Part shown: piece after piece, positions 46,382-55,670 of the stretch | How the letters are laid out: each line of letters opens with the position of its first letter | How positions within the stretch are numbered: the stretch's first letter is position 1 | Assembly (NCBI RefSeq): GCF_003952525.1 | Contig: NZ_CP034451.1 | Coordinates: 1 to 64,000 of the forward strand | Direction: 5' to 3' | Length of the DNA: 64,000 bases | Source of the DNA: Mesorhizobium sp. M3A.F.Ca.ET.080.04.2.1 | GTDB taxonomy: Bacteria > Pseudomonadota > Alphaproteobacteria > Rhizobiales > Rhizobiaceae | Program-made: the position numbers and the translations under genes | Notes under the pieces: model-generated | Seen by the model: the letters and a program-made list of their open reading frames with translations, nothing else | The model's database searches: none | Told to the model about the DNA's origin: nothing

Positions 46382-46678
46382 ATGAAAAAGCCTTCATCGA
46401 AAATCAGGGAAGAAATCGCGCGTTTGCAGGAACAGCTTCGGCTGGCCGAGACTCGCGAGGCCGAGCGCATCGGCCGGATCGCGCTGAGGGCCGGTCTCGG
46501 CGAGATTGAGATCGAGGAGGCCGCGCTTCAGGCGGCATTCGAGGAGGTCGCGAAGCGCTTTCGCGGCGGCAAGGGCGAAGCGACCGGAAAGAAGAACGCA
46601 GGCGATGGAAGGAGCGCCGGCGCCGCAACCGCGGCGGTCGAAGCTGGCGCGGCTGCGGGCGGCGCTGGCAAGGCTTGA
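46382..46678 (+). CDS. traC: conjugal transfer protein TraC
   Basis: A 98-residue basic protein: [20 protein letters not shown] is a coiled-coil start and [20 protein letters not shown] follows, as in TraC of Ti/rhizobial plasmids. The C-terminus is Gly/Ala-rich. It is the first gene on the plus side of oriT, overlapping traD. It is thought to be a relaxosome accessory protein. Confidence 0.8.
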   Translation: MKKPSSKIREEIARLQEQLRLAETREAERIGRIALRAGLGEIEIEEAALQAAFEEVAKRFRGGKGEATGKKNAGDGRSAGAATAAVEAGAAAGGAGKA

Positions 46679-46898
46679 ACGCATGCACCGCTCCGCAATG
46701 ACCGATGCGCGCAAGAAGGACACGCGCGAGAAGATCGAGCTCGGCGGCCTGATCGTGAAGGCCGGGCTTCGCTACGAGAAGCGCGCCTTGCTGCTCGGAC
46801 TGCTGATCGACGCCAGCCGACGCATACAAGGCGACGACGCAGAGCGTGCGCGTCTTGCCGCGCTTGGCGCGGAGGCCTTCGGCCATGACAGCGAATAA
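46605..46898 (+). CDS. traD: conjugal transfer protein TraD
   Basis: The conserved core [20 protein letters not shown] followed by [16 protein letters not shown] is that of the small TraD of Ti/rhizobial plasmids. ATG at 46605 gives 97 residues and overlaps traC; ATG at 46683 gives a 71-residue protein closer to Ti TraD length, so the start is open. It overlaps traG by 14 bases. Role: relaxosome accessory protein. Confidence 0.78.
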   Translation: MEGAPAPQPRRSKLARLRAALARLERMHRSAMTDARKKDTREKIELGGLIVKAGLRYEKRALLLGLLIDASRRIQGDDAERARLAALGAEAFGHDSE

Positions 46899-48825
46899 GG
46901 TTCTGCTCGCGACAGTACCCGGTGCGATCATGTTGGCAGCGACGGTTCTTCTCCCAGGCGTAGAGCACTGGCTGGCGGCGTTCGGAACGACTGCGCAGGC
47001 GAAGATGGTGCTCGGACGCATCGGTCTCGCCCTTCCCTATGCCGCGGCGGCTACGCTCGGAGTGATCACGCTGTTCACGGCCAACGGATCGGCGAACATC
47101 AGGTCGGCAGGCTGGAGTGTCGTCGCAGGCAGTGCCGCGGTCGTTCTGATCGCAGCAACGCGCGAGGCGATCCGGCTTGTCGGGATTGCAGGCATCGTGC
47201 CGGCCGGGGAATCCGCCTATGCCGATCCGGTGACGTCGATAGGTGCTGCCGGCGCATTCCTCGCCGGCGTCTTTGCCCTGCGTGTCGCACTCAAGGGCAA
47301 CGCCGCCTTCGCGAAACCCACGCCGCGCCGTGTGCACGGCGCGCGGGCGATCCATGGCGAGTCCAGCTGGATGAGCTTGAGCGACGCGGCGAAGCTCTTT
47401 CCGGACGACGGCGGCATCGTCATCGGCGAACGTTATCGCGTTGATCGAGATCATGTGGCGGGCCGGTCGTTCCGCGCCGACGAACGGGAGACATGGGGAG
47501 CGGGCGGCAAGAGGCCACTGCTCTGCTTCGACGGCAGTTTCGGATCGTCGCATGGCATCGTCTTCGCCGGCTCCGGCGGCTTCAAGACGACGTCGGTGAC
47601 GATCCCGACCGCGTTGAAATGGGGTGGCAGCCTCGTCGTGCTCGATCCGTCGAGCGAGGTCGCGCCGATGGTAATCGAGCACCGGCGCAAGGCCGGCCAC
47701 ACCACGATCGTCCTGGATCCATCCGAGCCTGAGAACGGCTTCAACGCGCTTGACTGGATCGGCAGGTTCGGCAGCACGAAGGAGGAGGACATCGTCGCGG
47801 TCGCAACCTGGATCATGACCGACAGCGCGCGGACCGCATCCGCGCGTGACGACTTCTTCCGGGCGTCGGCCCTGCAGCTGCTGACCGCCCTCATTGCCGA
47901 CGTCTGCCTCTCCGGGCATACGCAAGAGAAGGATCAGACGCTGCGCCGGGTGCGGGCGAACCTCTCCGAGCCGGAGCCGAAGCTGCGCGAGCGGCTGACG
48001 TGTATATACGAACAGTCGGAATCCGACTTCGTGAAGGAGAACGTCGCGGTGTTCGTCAACATGACGCCCGAGACGTTTTCCGGCGTCTACGCCAATGCAG
48101 TGAAGGAGACGCACTGGCTCTCCTATCCGAACTATGCCGGGCTCGTCTCTGGCGACGCCTTCTCGACCGACGATCTTGCCAACGGCGGAACCGACATCTT
48201 CATCGCGCTCAGCCTCAAGGTGCTCGAGGCGCATCCCGGCCTTGCGCGCGTGATCGTCGGCTCCCTGCTCAACGCCATCTACAACCGCAACGGCAAAGGG
48301 ACGGGGCGCGCACTCTTCCTGCTCGATGAGGTGGCGCGGCTCGGCTATATGCGTATCCTCGAAACTGCACGCGACGCGGGCCGCAAATACGGCATCACGC
48401 TGACCCTGATCTTCCAGTCCATCGGCCAGATGCGCGAGACCTATGGCGGCCGTGACGCCACCTCGAAATGGTTCGAATCGGCGTCCTGGATTTCTTTCGC
48501 CGTGATCAACGATCCCGACACCGCCGAGTATATTTCGAAGCGCTGTGGCGACACCACGGTCGAGGTGGACCAGACCAACCGCTCCACCGGAATGCGGGGA
48601 TCGTCCCGCTCGCGTTCGAAGCAGCTCGCGAGCCGCCGGCTGATCCAGCCGCATGAAGTCATGCGGATGCGCATGGACGAGCAGATCGTGTTCACGGCCG
48701 GCAACCCGCCGCTGAGATGCGGGCGCGCGATCTGGTTCCGGCGCGCGGATATGAAATCCGTGGTAAGCAACAACCGTTTCCACACTCAGGAGTGTCACAA
48801 TGACGACAACAACCGAAATCGCTGA
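46885..48825 (+). CDS. traG: type IV coupling protein TraG
   Basis: A 646-residue VirD4/TraG ATPase. N-terminal membrane segments (about 5-120) are followed by the ATPase: Walker [37 protein letters not shown] and Walker [19 protein letters not shown] at 46885 fits family starts. It links the relaxosome to the mating channel. No trb/VirB channel genes are in the window. Confidence 0.92.
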   Translation: MTANKVLLATVPGAIMLAATVLLPGVEHWLAAFGTTAQAKMVLGRIGLALPYAAAATLGVITLFTANGSANIRSAGWSVVAGSAAVVLIAATREAIRLVGIAGIVPAGESAYADPVTSIGAAGAFLAGVFALRVALKGNAAFAKPTPRRVHGARAIHGESSWMSLSDAAKLFPDDGGIVIGERYRVDRDHVAGRSFRADERETWGAGGKRPLLCFDGSFGSSHGIVFAGSGGFKTTSVTIPTALKWGGSLVVLDPSSEVAPMVIEHRRKAGHTTIVLDPSEPENGFNALDWIGRFGSTKEEDIVAVATWIMTDSARTASARDDFFRASALQLLTALIADVCLSGHTQEKDQTLRRVRANLSEPEPKLRERLTCIYEQSESDFVKENVAVFVNMTPETFSGVYANAVKETHWLSYPNYAGLVSGDAFSTDDLANGGTDIFIALSLKVLEAHPGLARVIVGSLLNAIYNRNGKGTGRALFLLDEVARLGYMRILETARDAGRKYGITLTLIFQSIGQMRETYGGRDATSKWFESASWISFAVINDPDTAEYISKRCGDTTVEVDQTNRSTGMRGSSRSRSKQLASRRLIQPHEVMRMRMDEQIVFTAGNPPLRCGRAIWFRRADMKSVVSNNRFHTQECHNDDNNRNR

Positions 48826-49078
48826 CAAGATCGCAACCGAGCAGGGCCTTACGAAGGCGCAAGCCAAGGCGATCGTGGAGAGCGTGTTCAAAGAGGTTTC
48901 GGACGCCGCGCGTTTGGGTGCCGAGACAAGCATTCCGGGCTTCGGCAAGTTCAAGGTGAAGGCCACACCGGCGCGCGAAGGACGCAATCCGTCGACGGGC
49001 GCAACGATCAAAATCGCAGCTTCGAAGAAGCTCGCCTTCTCGCCAGCGAAGGCGATCAAGGACGCTCTCAACGGCTGA
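48800..49078 (+). CDS. HU-family DNA-binding protein
   Basis: A 92-residue histone-like protein: [40 protein letters not shown] (the DNA-binding arm region) and PSTGATIKIAASKKLAFSPA. Length and motif order are typical. It overlaps the traG end by 26 bases, so it is co-transcribed with the coupling protein and may help bend oriT or organise the replicon. Confidence 0.9.
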   Translation: MTTTTEIADKIATEQGLTKAQAKAIVESVFKEVSDAARLGAETSIPGFGKFKVKATPAREGRNPSTGATIKIAASKKLAFSPAKAIKDALNG

Positions 49079-49175
49079 TAGGCCACCCGATCCATCACAG
49101 GGATGAATCGATCAGCGCCCAGTGATTCAAACCTATCATTGGACGCCGGATTTGGGCTGCGCGATTCTGTTCGCC

Positions 49176-49454
49176 ATGAACGCGCTGCACTACCGGCTCC
49201 ACATCGAACGGCGTGACCCGAACCTCAATATGGCCCGGTTCTACGCGCTGTCGATCGAGGCGACGCTGTTTGGACAAAACTGCGTTGTCCGCCGATGGGG
49301 ACGGATCGGAACTTGCGGCCGCACCGTCCAGCATTCCTTCGACAACGAGGGTGAGGCAGTAGGTTTCTTCCTTGCATTGCTGCGCGCCAAGCAGCTGCGG
49401 GGTTATCGGCCAAGATCCGCCGCTCGACATACCGAAGCGGCCCCGTCTGGTTGA
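49176..49454 (+). CDS. WGR-domain protein
   Basis: A 92-residue protein that is almost entirely a WGR domain: NMARFYALSIEATLFGQNCV followed by VRRWGRIGTCGRTVQHSFDN. WGR domains are found in PARPs and in small plasmid proteins and probably bind nucleic acid. The start ATG at 49176 is chosen from domain limits; GTG at 49122 is possible. It follows the HU gene, and converges on DUF736. Confidence 0.8.
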   Translation: MNALHYRLHIERRDPNLNMARFYALSIEATLFGQNCVVRRWGRIGTCGRTVQHSFDNEGEAVGFFLALLRAKQLRGYRPRSAARHTEAAPSG

Positions 49455-49464
49455 CAGGGCCGCT
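49436..49464. terminator. hairpin between convergent genes
   Basis: AGCGGCCC and GGGCCGCT form a perfect eight-base-pair stem with a 13-base loop that holds the WGR stop codon. It sits between the convergent WGR (end 49454) and DUF736 (end 49474) genes, a sensible place for a two-way terminator, but no T runs are present. Confidence 0.35.
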
Positions 49465-49473
49465 GTAGGCCGG

Positions 49474-49785
49474 TCAGTCGCGGTTCGGGCGGGACCAGAT
49501 GAGCTGTAAGCCTTCCTGTCCGTCCACCTCGATCAGGGTGGCGTAGATCGGGGCCGGGAAGCTCGGATCGTCCAGCTTGACCGAGAGGTAGTCACGCTCG
49601 GTTTCCTTGGCGGTCTTCTGCCAGGCGGCGCCCAGTTCCACGGCTGCAGAGTAGATGCGGAAGTGCGGGCCCTTGTCGGAGGGGGTCTCGACCCGCTCGA
49701 TGCGCGCCTTGACGTTGAGGTTGAGGGTCTTGATCGTGCCGGTGAAACCGTTGGCGGTGCTGGTGAAGGTGCCGATAGTGGCCAT
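49474..49785 (-). CDS. DUF736 family protein
   Basis: A 103-residue DUF736 protein: [20 protein letters not shown], then [20 protein letters not shown] and [28 protein letters not shown] precedes ATG 49785. DUF736 proteins are common on alphaproteobacterial plasmids and integrative elements; function unknown. Two copies of a repeated hairpin lie 95-220 bases upstream. Confidence 0.88.
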   Translation of the reverse strand: MATIGTFTSTANGFTGTIKTLNLNVKARIERVETPSDKGPHFRIYSAAVELGAAWQKTAKETERDYLSVKLDDPSFPAPIYATLIEVDGQEGLQLIWSRPNRD

Positions 49786-49879
49786 AGTGAGGTTCCTTTC
49801 CTTGTGGTTTCGGGCCGCGCCCTTCGCGGCCTCGATGGCAGTCGACAGACCGGAGACGATCGGACCGCACCCCCGGGGT

Positions 49880-49903
49880 CCCCGTTGCGCTCGCGCAATG
49901 GGG
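49880..49903. repeat. hairpin repeat, copy A
   Basis: CCCCGTTGCGC-TC-GCGCAATGGGG, an 11-pair stem (one G-T), preceded by CGGGGT and followed by TGGTC. Upstream of DUF736. Similar to copies at 49985-50007 and 51679-51702. Confidence 0.7.
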
Positions 49904-49984
49904 TGGTCTTTGGGGCCGGAATGCAATGGAGGGCGGCCTGGAGCGGCTTTCTTGGGTAGCGCGAGGAATGGCGGCGCCTCGGGG

Positions 49985-50007
49985 CCCCACTCGGCAGCCG
50001 AGTGGGG
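49985..50007. repeat. hairpin repeat, copy B
   Basis: CCCCACTCGG-CAG-CCGAGTGGGG, a perfect ten-pair stem, preceded by CGGGG and followed by TGGGGTC. The same outer CCCC/GGGG pairs as copies A and C but a different inner stem that still pairs. Confidence 0.7.
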
Positions 50008-50650
50008 TGGGGTCCGGCAGGGGAAGAAAGTTGCGGATGGCCGTTGCGGGAGAACGATCGAGGCGCAGCCGGTTTCCGGTCAGACATGCCTCATCGAGCC
50101 GCAGAGGGGCTGGCCTGTTGCAAGGGGCGGAAAGAACGAGCTTGCCACGTATCGGTATTCGGCACCGACGGTATCGCCGGTGCGAAAAACTTGACGCTAA
50201 CCGCTGTCAGGATGCGCCGTTGCCTGTGACGGCTGCTTCGATGAAGCCCGGTAACTCCATCTCCGACGACCGTGGAGAATGATCGGCCAGGTCCTTGAGT
50301 ACCGCGAGATCCCGCGGCCGAACGTTGCTGTCGATCTGGAAGCGCTCGGCTGTTCCACGAGGCTCGCATGCCGTTCGCTCGAGATGGCGGCAAGGACCAC
50401 TTGCACCTGTTAGTCGCATTCATTCGCGATATCCGACCCATTCACGAACCCGTCGAGCAGACGGGGACGCTTTCGAAAGGAGATGCTGCTTGGTTTGAGG
50501 CCTGTCAGACACCGTACATGCCTTGCATTGGTTGATCCAGAGCTGGCCATGATTTGCCGGTGCCGAAAGATCCGCCTCAATCAAGCGGCACGGCCAAGCG
50601 ATGCCGAAGGGGAAGGCACGCGGCCTTCTCCCTTCGATGATGCATGGACA
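50008..50650. other. region without a recognised gene
   Basis: About 640 bases between the hairpin repeat and the ardC stop. Minus-strand frames at 50207-50419 (reading for example RPRDLAVLKDLADHSPRSSE) and 50197-50406 are open but too short and unlike any family I know. The region may hold a decayed or small unknown gene. Confidence 0.3.
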
Positions 50651-51580
50651 TCAGGCGGCTTCGCGTTCTTCGGCGGCCGCCGGCTGGAGACCGTGCAGGA
50701 AGGCGACGGCGCGCTGCGCATGGGCCGCGGCGGAGAAGATCGCCCGCTTGTCGTCGGCGAGCACCTTGAGCCATGAGTCAAGATAGCTCGCGTGGTCCGG
50801 GCGTGGCTCGAGCTCCGGCACGATACCGAGATCGGCGCAGAGGAAGCAGCTTCCGAGCTCTGCGATCAGCTCTTCGCGTGCGCGTTCGCTTCGGTCCTTG
50901 GCGTAGCGGCTGAGGTCGCGATTCGCGCGGTGCGGCGCCGAAGTCCAATGGGTGGCCTCGTGGCTGAGCGTTGCCACGTATGACGCAGCGTCCCGGAAGG
51001 TCTGGAACGGCGGCATCTGGATGTGGTCGGTCGCCGGCGCAAAATAGGCGCGATCACCGCCGTGTCGGATCACAGCGCCGGTATTGGCAAAGAACTGGTC
51101 GGCATGCGCGCTGCGGGCGAGCGGATCGCGCACCGGCTCTGCCTGCTGGCCATATAAATGGTCCGCCAGGCCATCGATTTGCGCCACGTTGAAGACGGAA
51201 TAGGCCTTGAGGAACGGGATCTCGCGGTCAAACTCCTCGCCCAAGGCGTCTGTCTCCGTCCGGGTGAACCGGCTGGCGAAGACCACCATCGAGCCGGTCT
51301 CACCCTTGCGGACCGCGCCGCCGAGTTCGAGCGCCTGCTTGAACGTCATCCACATCGGGCTGGAAAAGCCGCGTGCGATAGCCTCCGACCAAAGCAACAG
51401 CACGTTCATGCCGCTATAGGGCAGTCCGTTGTGCCTGAGCGGCCGGGTGACGCGGCCGATGGCATTGCTCGAATGCCACGGCTGCATCCAGGGACGAACG
51501 CCCTTCTCCAGCTCGGCCACGATGCGGTCAGTGATGCGCGCATAGACATCGATGCGCGGTGCTTTTTCTTTCCTGCTCAT
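50651..51580 (-). CDS. ardC: ArdC-type antirestriction protein with zincin domain
   Basis: A 309-residue protein. The N-terminal ArdC-like ssDNA-binding domain (about 10-130) contains DVYARITDRIVAELEKGVRP, GLPYSGMNVLLLW and KGETGSMVVFASRF. The C-terminal metallopeptidase-like domain has the zinc motif SHEATHWTSA (HExxH type) and ERAREELIAELGSCFLC. ATG 51580 follows GGAGG; the longer frame from 51949 is rejected. ArdC proteins protect incoming plasmid DNA from restriction, fitting the neighbouring tra genes. Confidence 0.88.
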   Translation of the reverse strand: MSRKEKAPRIDVYARITDRIVAELEKGVRPWMQPWHSSNAIGRVTRPLRHNGLPYSGMNVLLLWSEAIARGFSSPMWMTFKQALELGGAVRKGETGSMVVFASRFTRTETDALGEEFDREIPFLKAYSVFNVAQIDGLADHLYGQQAEPVRDPLARSAHADQFFANTGAVIRHGGDRAYFAPATDHIQMPPFQTFRDAASYVATLSHEATHWTSAPHRANRDLSRYAKDRSERAREELIAELGSCFLCADLGIVPELEPRPDHASYLDSWLKVLADDKRAIFSAAAHAQRAVAFLHGLQPAAAEEREAA

Positions 51581-51678
51581 TTCATGAACCTCCAGTTCTG
51601 GAGGCCGCGCCGATCGCGGCCCCGTCACGGGGTCCGCTTGGGCGGAGCAGGAAGGCGGGCCGCGCACCCGACCGGGGT

Positions 51679-51702
51679 CCCCATCGCGCTTGCACGATGG
51701 GG
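51679..51702. repeat. hairpin repeat, copy C
   Basis: CCCCATCG-N8-CGATGGGG, an eight-pair stem preceded by CCGGGGT and followed by TGGTC. Lies about 100 bases upstream of ardC. Compared with copy A the stem differs at two pairs, both keeping pairing (T-A to C-G, G-T to A-T). Confidence 0.7.
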
Positions 51703-51857
51703 TGGTCATAGGCCGCAGCGGCAGCGAAGGACGGCGCAGCCGTTGCGCTGGCTGCCTGGCTCCGGCAGGACCACGGGGAGGACGGGGCCGCGAACGGTCG
51801 CCAGAAAGAGAATGGCGGCGCTGGGCGCCGCCTGGATGCGTGGGGAGCAATGTCGGT

Positions 51858-52043
51858 TCAATGAACCGACCGGCCGCCGCAATAGGGATCGTATTCGAAG
51901 AGGATGTCGACGTCGGCGCCATCGAGCTCGTCGGCGGGCAGGACGCCAAATTCGTCGTCGACCTGGAAGAGGATGACGGGGGCCATGAGGGTGCGGGCGA
52001 GTGACCAGGCGGCCTTCTGGGCGAGAGTGAGATCGTGGGACAT
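51858..52043 (-). CDS. small acidic conserved hypothetical protein
   Basis: A 61-residue protein: HDLTLAQKAAWSLARTLMAP followed by an acidic tail with ADELDGADVDILFEYDPY. ATG 52043 is preferred because the conserved-looking part starts there. It reads as a real protein and lies between ardC and the nuclease gene on the same strand. Acidic small plasmid proteins are sometimes DNA mimics, but no family is recognised. Confidence 0.6.
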   Translation of the reverse strand: MSHDLTLAQKAAWSLARTLMAPVILFQVDDEFGVLPADELDGADVDILFEYDPYCGGRSVH

Positions 52044-52306
52044 CTGAGGCTCCATCTTGGAGCGGGCCAATTCCCGCTCGATGGCTCCGTCAGTGTGCGG
52101 AGGCGGGCGCGATCACCCGAAGGCGTCAGCCGAACGGCCGCAGCTTGCTAGCGGACCCCTTGCGGGTTGATCGTGGAAGATCCGCAGCCGCACCAGGAAA
52201 GCCATCACGAGAGAGCGGGATTGGGTCTCAGGCAGCGCGGAGACAACTGCGTCCAATCGGCTTCCTTGAGACTAAACGAAGAGCGGATGCGACGCTCGTC
52301 CTGGTT

Positions 52307-53140
52307 TCAGCACAGCGTCTCGCACGCCACGCCGTCGCCGTCCCGATCAAGCTTCCGGCCCCACGAGCAGTTGTGCAGATACCACTGTGCTTCGTCGCAC
52401 GAGCTGATCTGAGAACAGTAGCGGCGCGGCTCGCACGAATAGCTGCCGCCTTGGGCGACCACCTTGCGGCTGACGACGCCGAGCGGCTGGCTCGACGTCG
52501 CGCCGTCAGCATGCGACGCGCGCCAGTCCCAGGGTGCCTGGAAGTTGCCGACCCATAGTCCGACCTTCGCCGTTTCTGCTTCCGCCTGTTGTGCCGCGTA
52601 GGCGCCATGGCTGTAGCGGGGCCAATCAAGCGCCTGGCCGTGCTCGACCATCCAAGCCGCCACGCTGGCGCCGTCGGCACGCCGGCAGTCCCCGACGAAG
52701 CGGTGATAGCGATCCCAGGTCACGAAGGTGCACTGCACCGGCCTCGACGCGGCCAGGAAGGCATCCAACGCTTCGGCCGATCGCCGGCCGCAGGGATACT
52801 CGAACCCCTTGGCGTCGTCGCAATATTGGCGGCTCTCCGGCGCGTCGATCCCGTTGAAGCGGATCCGCTGTCCGTGGACCTCGATAGTGTCGCCGTCGAT
52901 GACGGATGCGACGCCGGTGATAGGCTGCGGCTTGGGGCCGCCCATCAAGTTCTGCAGATTGATCTCGGTCAAGCTGTCGCTGTGCTGCATTGCGGTCTGT
53001 GCAGCCAAGGCAGCGGCCGCCGCGACAGTCACGAAAATTAGACGCCTTGGCACGCTCGCCCACCGCAGGGCGCGCGAGCGCCTCGCGCCGGCGCGCTTGC
53101 GCCATTGATGAGACCGATTGTCGTGACGAGACCTATCCAA
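52307..53140 (-). CDS. SNase-like thermonuclease with C-terminal Excalibur domain
   Basis: A 277-residue protein. A basic N-terminus and one hydrophobic segment (RRLIFVTVAAAAALAAQTAM, about 32-51) suggest export or anchoring. The nuclease domain (about 70-200) has ASVIDGDTIEVHGQRIRFNG, IDAPESRQYC and VGDCRRADGASVAAWMVEHG. The Cys-rich C-terminus ends WGRKLDRDGDGVACETLC, an Excalibur-type Ca-binding motif. Probably an envelope or secreted nuclease; the role on a conjugative replicon is unclear. Confidence 0.85.
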   Translation of the reverse strand: MDRSRHDNRSHQWRKRAGARRSRALRWASVPRRLIFVTVAAAAALAAQTAMQHSDSLTEINLQNLMGGPKPQPITGVASVIDGDTIEVHGQRIRFNGIDAPESRQYCDDAKGFEYPCGRRSAEALDAFLAASRPVQCTFVTWDRYHRFVGDCRRADGASVAAWMVEHGQALDWPRYSHGAYAAQQAEAETAKVGLWVGNFQAPWDWRASHADGATSSQPLGVVSRKVVAQGGSYSCEPRRYCSQISSCDEAQWYLHNCSWGRKLDRDGDGVACETLC

Positions 53141-53188
53141 GCCCTTTCCCCCGCTCGGAAGGATGTTCTCAAATAGGATCGAAGTCCA

Positions 53189-53470
53189 CTATGGCTGGAG
53201 GAGTGCACCACCGTATTGCGCCCACAGATGTTCGCAGTCCCACACCCGTAAGCTCGGCGTTCCTGGTTCCCCATAGAGAACCATCGCACCGCGAACGTCG
53301 TATCCAAGCACCGACGCATTGGCCACGAACTGGATGGCGCGCCCTAAGGTTATTGCGCCGATCCGGGCTTCATTTTTGCTGGTGAGATCGATCACTCCGA
53401 AGATTTCCGCTTCTGCGCCTCTCCCGGCCAAAACAACCGTCGAGATCGCATCGTCCAAGGCAAGCAGCAT
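53189..53470 (-). CDS. conserved hypothetical protein
   Basis: A 93-residue protein with alternating strands and helices: DDAISTVVLAGRGAEAEIFG, GRAIQFVANASVLGYDVRGA and LRVWDCEHLWAQYGGALLQP. No family recognised. It reads as a real, compact globular protein and lies in a string of small minus-strand plasmid genes. Confidence 0.55.
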   Translation of the reverse strand: MLLALDDAISTVVLAGRGAEAEIFGVIDLTSKNEARIGAITLGRAIQFVANASVLGYDVRGAMVLYGEPGTPSLRVWDCEHLWAQYGGALLQP

Positions 53471-53546
53471 CGCGTGAGTCCACCGTAACAGCGCTTGCTA
53501 ACTTCGGCGCGCGAAATTGGTTCCGCGCCCCTGAAACAATCCGCGA

Positions 53547-53726
53547 TCAACTGTCCAGTTCAAGCGGCTCATGGTCTGGCTGTTCATGCCAAATGATTTG
53601 GCGGAGATCGCGATCGACCGGCTGGCCGCACTTCCTGCAGGCGTAGAAGTGATCCTGTTTGCTGCGAGGGTCGCGACCATGTCGGCGCCCGGCGATGGGA
53701 GGCCCAAGGTCCGAAAGCTTCGTCAT
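53547..53726 (-). CDS. small zinc-finger-like hypothetical protein
   Basis: A 59-residue protein from ATG 53726: SDLGPPIAGRRHGRDPRSKQ, then YACRKCGQPVDRDLRQIIWH and EQPDHEPLELDS. The CxxC followed by conserved His residues suggests a small metal-binding fold. Its ATG overlaps the stop of the DUF3606 remnant upstream by four bases, so the two were coupled. Confidence 0.6.
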   Translation of the reverse strand: MTKLSDLGPPIAGRRHGRDPRSKQDHFYACRKCGQPVDRDLRQIIWHEQPDHEPLELDS

Positions 53727-53912
53727 CCGTGCAATTTCCTGGCCTCGCGCTCCAACGTCTTACGGTCGTTGCCGTGCTCGCCGATCAACTCCCTAACCTG
53801 GTGGGGCGTGATGCGGTGCCGCTTTGGCGAAATTGCGGACCTCGTATTCCTCATCTGCCGAAACGCGATCGCGGTCGTGGAAATCCCGTTTGCTCTTGTC
53901 GTCCGTCTCAGC
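53723..53912 (-). pseudogene. DUF3606-like protein, frameshifted
   Basis: One frame reads DDKSKRDFHDRDRVSADEEY followed by EVRNFAK; the next reads KRHRITPHQVRELIGEHGND and RKTLEREARKLHG. Joined, they make a normal DUF3606 protein of about 60 residues. One extra A at about 53833 (AAAG) separates the frames. No ATG stands at the expected start. Function of DUF3606 is unknown. Confidence 0.65.
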
Positions 53913-54043
53913 GCTGTTCCTTCGTAGAAGAGGAAAACCGCGACTTGGCACGAACGTTCCAACCTGCTTTTTCAGCAATCGCTAACGGAACGCTTGGGGC
54001 TGTGCGATATTGAATCAAATTCGAGTATCGCGTGGGGTTTTCG

Positions 54044-54919
54044 ATGCGTAAGCCTGCCGGCGGCGCCCGGCTGTCCTTCGTTCGTCCGATGGAGCCCGAG
54101 CTCGTCGAGCAGCCGCCCAAGGACGACGGATGGAGCCACGAAGTCAAATTCGACGGCTATCGCACCCAGCTCATCAAGGACGCTGACGGCATCCGCCTCT
54201 ACACCAAGACCGGAATAGACTGGACGGCCAAATATCGACCGCTCGCCGCGGAGGCGAAGTCGATCGAGGCGGAAAGCTTCATCATCGAAGGGGAGACAAT
54301 CGTTGCCAACGAAGCCGGTTTGTCCGACTTCCATGCGCTGCGCTCGGCGATCACAAGGCGACCGCAGGATCTCTACCTGGTCGCGTTCGATCTCCTGCAT
54401 CTCAACGGCCACGATCTGCGCGACATGGTGCTGAAGGACCGGCTCGAAATCCTGCAGGCACTCATTCCCGCCTGCGGTCATATCCAATTCAGCGAAGCGT
54501 TGCCGGGCACTGGTGACGCCGTCTACCATCTCGCCTGCGAGGCGGGCTTGGAAGGCATCGTTTCGAAACGGCTGGACAGCGTCTACCGCAGCGGCTCGAC
54601 GATGAACTGGCGCAAGATCAAGTGCTACGTCGAAAAGGAAATGGATATCATCGGCGTGAAGCGAGAGGCCGGCAAACCGCCCATGGTGCTGCTTTCTGAT
54701 AACGGCCGCTACATGGGAGGCGCCTTCGTTACCTTTAAAGCCGACAAGCGTCAGCTGCTTTGGGACCGCGTGCAGGGCAGGGCCGGCGCTCCGCCGCCGA
54801 AGGGGCTGGCGAAGAAAAAGGCCGAATGGCTGAAGCCAGGTCTGGTCGGCCGGGTCAAATTCCTGAAGGGCGAGGAGAATCTGCGGCACGCCTCGCTAAA
54901 GGACTTTTGGGAGCAATAA
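54044..54919 (+). CDS. ATP-dependent DNA ligase (LigD/LigC-like catalytic core)
   Basis: A 291-residue ligase. The nucleotidyl-acceptor motif is EVKFDGYRTQL (Lys in KxDGxR), followed by FIIEGETIV, LYLVAFDLLHLNGHDLR, LEGIVSKR and NWRKIKCY (ligase motifs III-V). A C-terminal OB domain (about 205-291) contains GRVKFLKGEENLRHASLKDF. ATG 54044 is preferred to 54032. The protein seals nicks with ATP; related cores belong to the Ku/LigD end-joining pathway, but no Ku gene is in the window. Confidence 0.9.
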   Translation: MRKPAGGARLSFVRPMEPELVEQPPKDDGWSHEVKFDGYRTQLIKDADGIRLYTKTGIDWTAKYRPLAAEAKSIEAESFIIEGETIVANEAGLSDFHALRSAITRRPQDLYLVAFDLLHLNGHDLRDMVLKDRLEILQALIPACGHIQFSEALPGTGDAVYHLACEAGLEGIVSKRLDSVYRSGSTMNWRKIKCYVEKEMDIIGVKREAGKPPMVLLSDNGRYMGGAFVTFKADKRQLLWDRVQGRAGAPPPKGLAKKKAEWLKPGLVGRVKFLKGEENLRHASLKDFWEQ

Positions 54920-54957
54920 GTCCCAGTAAAGCAGTGTTGCCACCGCGTGCGTTTTGA

Positions 54958-55257
54958 CTACCGGCGACGGCGCCAATTTCTATTGTCGGTGGCGACCACA
55001 CTATTGTGATCCTCAGAGCGCGCCAGCGATGGGATCCCCTCAACGTTAAAGACAATTCCCGCGTCCTCCAAAGCCCGGCGCATAGCGGCGACACTACGTG
55101 GGTTCGCTTTCCTAATCCCGTTTTCAAATTCGCCGATGGTCATTTCGCTAAGATTGGCCTTGGCAGCCAGTCTCACGCGGGACCAGTTCAACAAAGCCCG
55201 TGCGGATCTTGATTGTTCTGCTGAGAGTTGGTCTCGGCTGTCCATGGGATGGAACAT
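54958..55257 (-). CDS. XRE-family helix-turn-helix regulator
   Basis: A 99-residue Cro/CI-type protein: QSRSARALLNWSRVRLAAKA, then LSEMTIGEFENGIRKANPRS and VAAMRRALEDAGIVFNVEG. AGGGA lies six bases before ATG 55257. It is convergent with the DNA ligase gene. Targets unknown. Confidence 0.85.
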   Translation of the reverse strand: MFHPMDSRDQLSAEQSRSARALLNWSRVRLAAKANLSEMTIGEFENGIRKANPRSVAAMRRALEDAGIVFNVEGIPSLARSEDHNSVVATDNRNWRRRR

Positions 55258-55365
55258 TCAATGTCCCTAAAATGTTCCCGGCCTAGGTAGCCTTGTCCAT
55301 GTGCGGCGTCTTGGCGTTATGACCTCGCGGCCCACGTACTCGCGATTTTTGCCTTGGCGGGCTGA

Positions 55366-55659
55366 TCATGCATTGCCATCCACAGTGCTTTCTTCATCCA
55401 ACTGGCGCGGCACCGGCAGATAAGCGTTAGCCACCAGCCACTCGCCAACGATTGTCTCCACCAGATCCGGCTTGGCCTGGCCCATCTCGGCAGCCAGGCC
55501 GGTCAATGCCTCGTCGGTTTGCGGATCGAGGCTGAGCCCGCCAATGTTTCTGAACAGCAGCGCGGCCCTCCGCAGCAGCACTTGCAAATCGGCCCGCGAA
55601 GCGTCCGCGATATGGTCGGCGGCGCTTTCCAGTTCATGCACGAATTGATGACGGGACAT
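55366..55659 (-). CDS. conserved hypothetical protein
   Basis: A 97-residue, largely helical acidic protein: FVHELESAADHIADASRADL, QVLLRRAALLFRNIGGLSLD and DLVETIVGEWLVANAYLPVP. No family recognised. It lies 11 bases after the small zinc-binding gene on the same strand. Confidence 0.55.
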   Translation of the reverse strand: MSRHQFVHELESAADHIADASRADLQVLLRRAALLFRNIGGLSLDPQTDEALTGLAAEMGQAKPDLVETIVGEWLVANAYLPVPRQLDEESTVDGNA

Positions 55660-55670
55660 CGGTCATGCTC

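Noticed and set aside
46135..46470. 112-residue N-terminal extension of TraA
   Set aside because: Covers oriT, and the family begins at GTG 46134 ([14 protein letters not shown]).
46528..49098. 856-codon minus-strand frame over traD-traG-HU
   Set aside because: Antisense to traG, whose Walker motifs and family match are clear; composition is that of a high-GC shadow frame.
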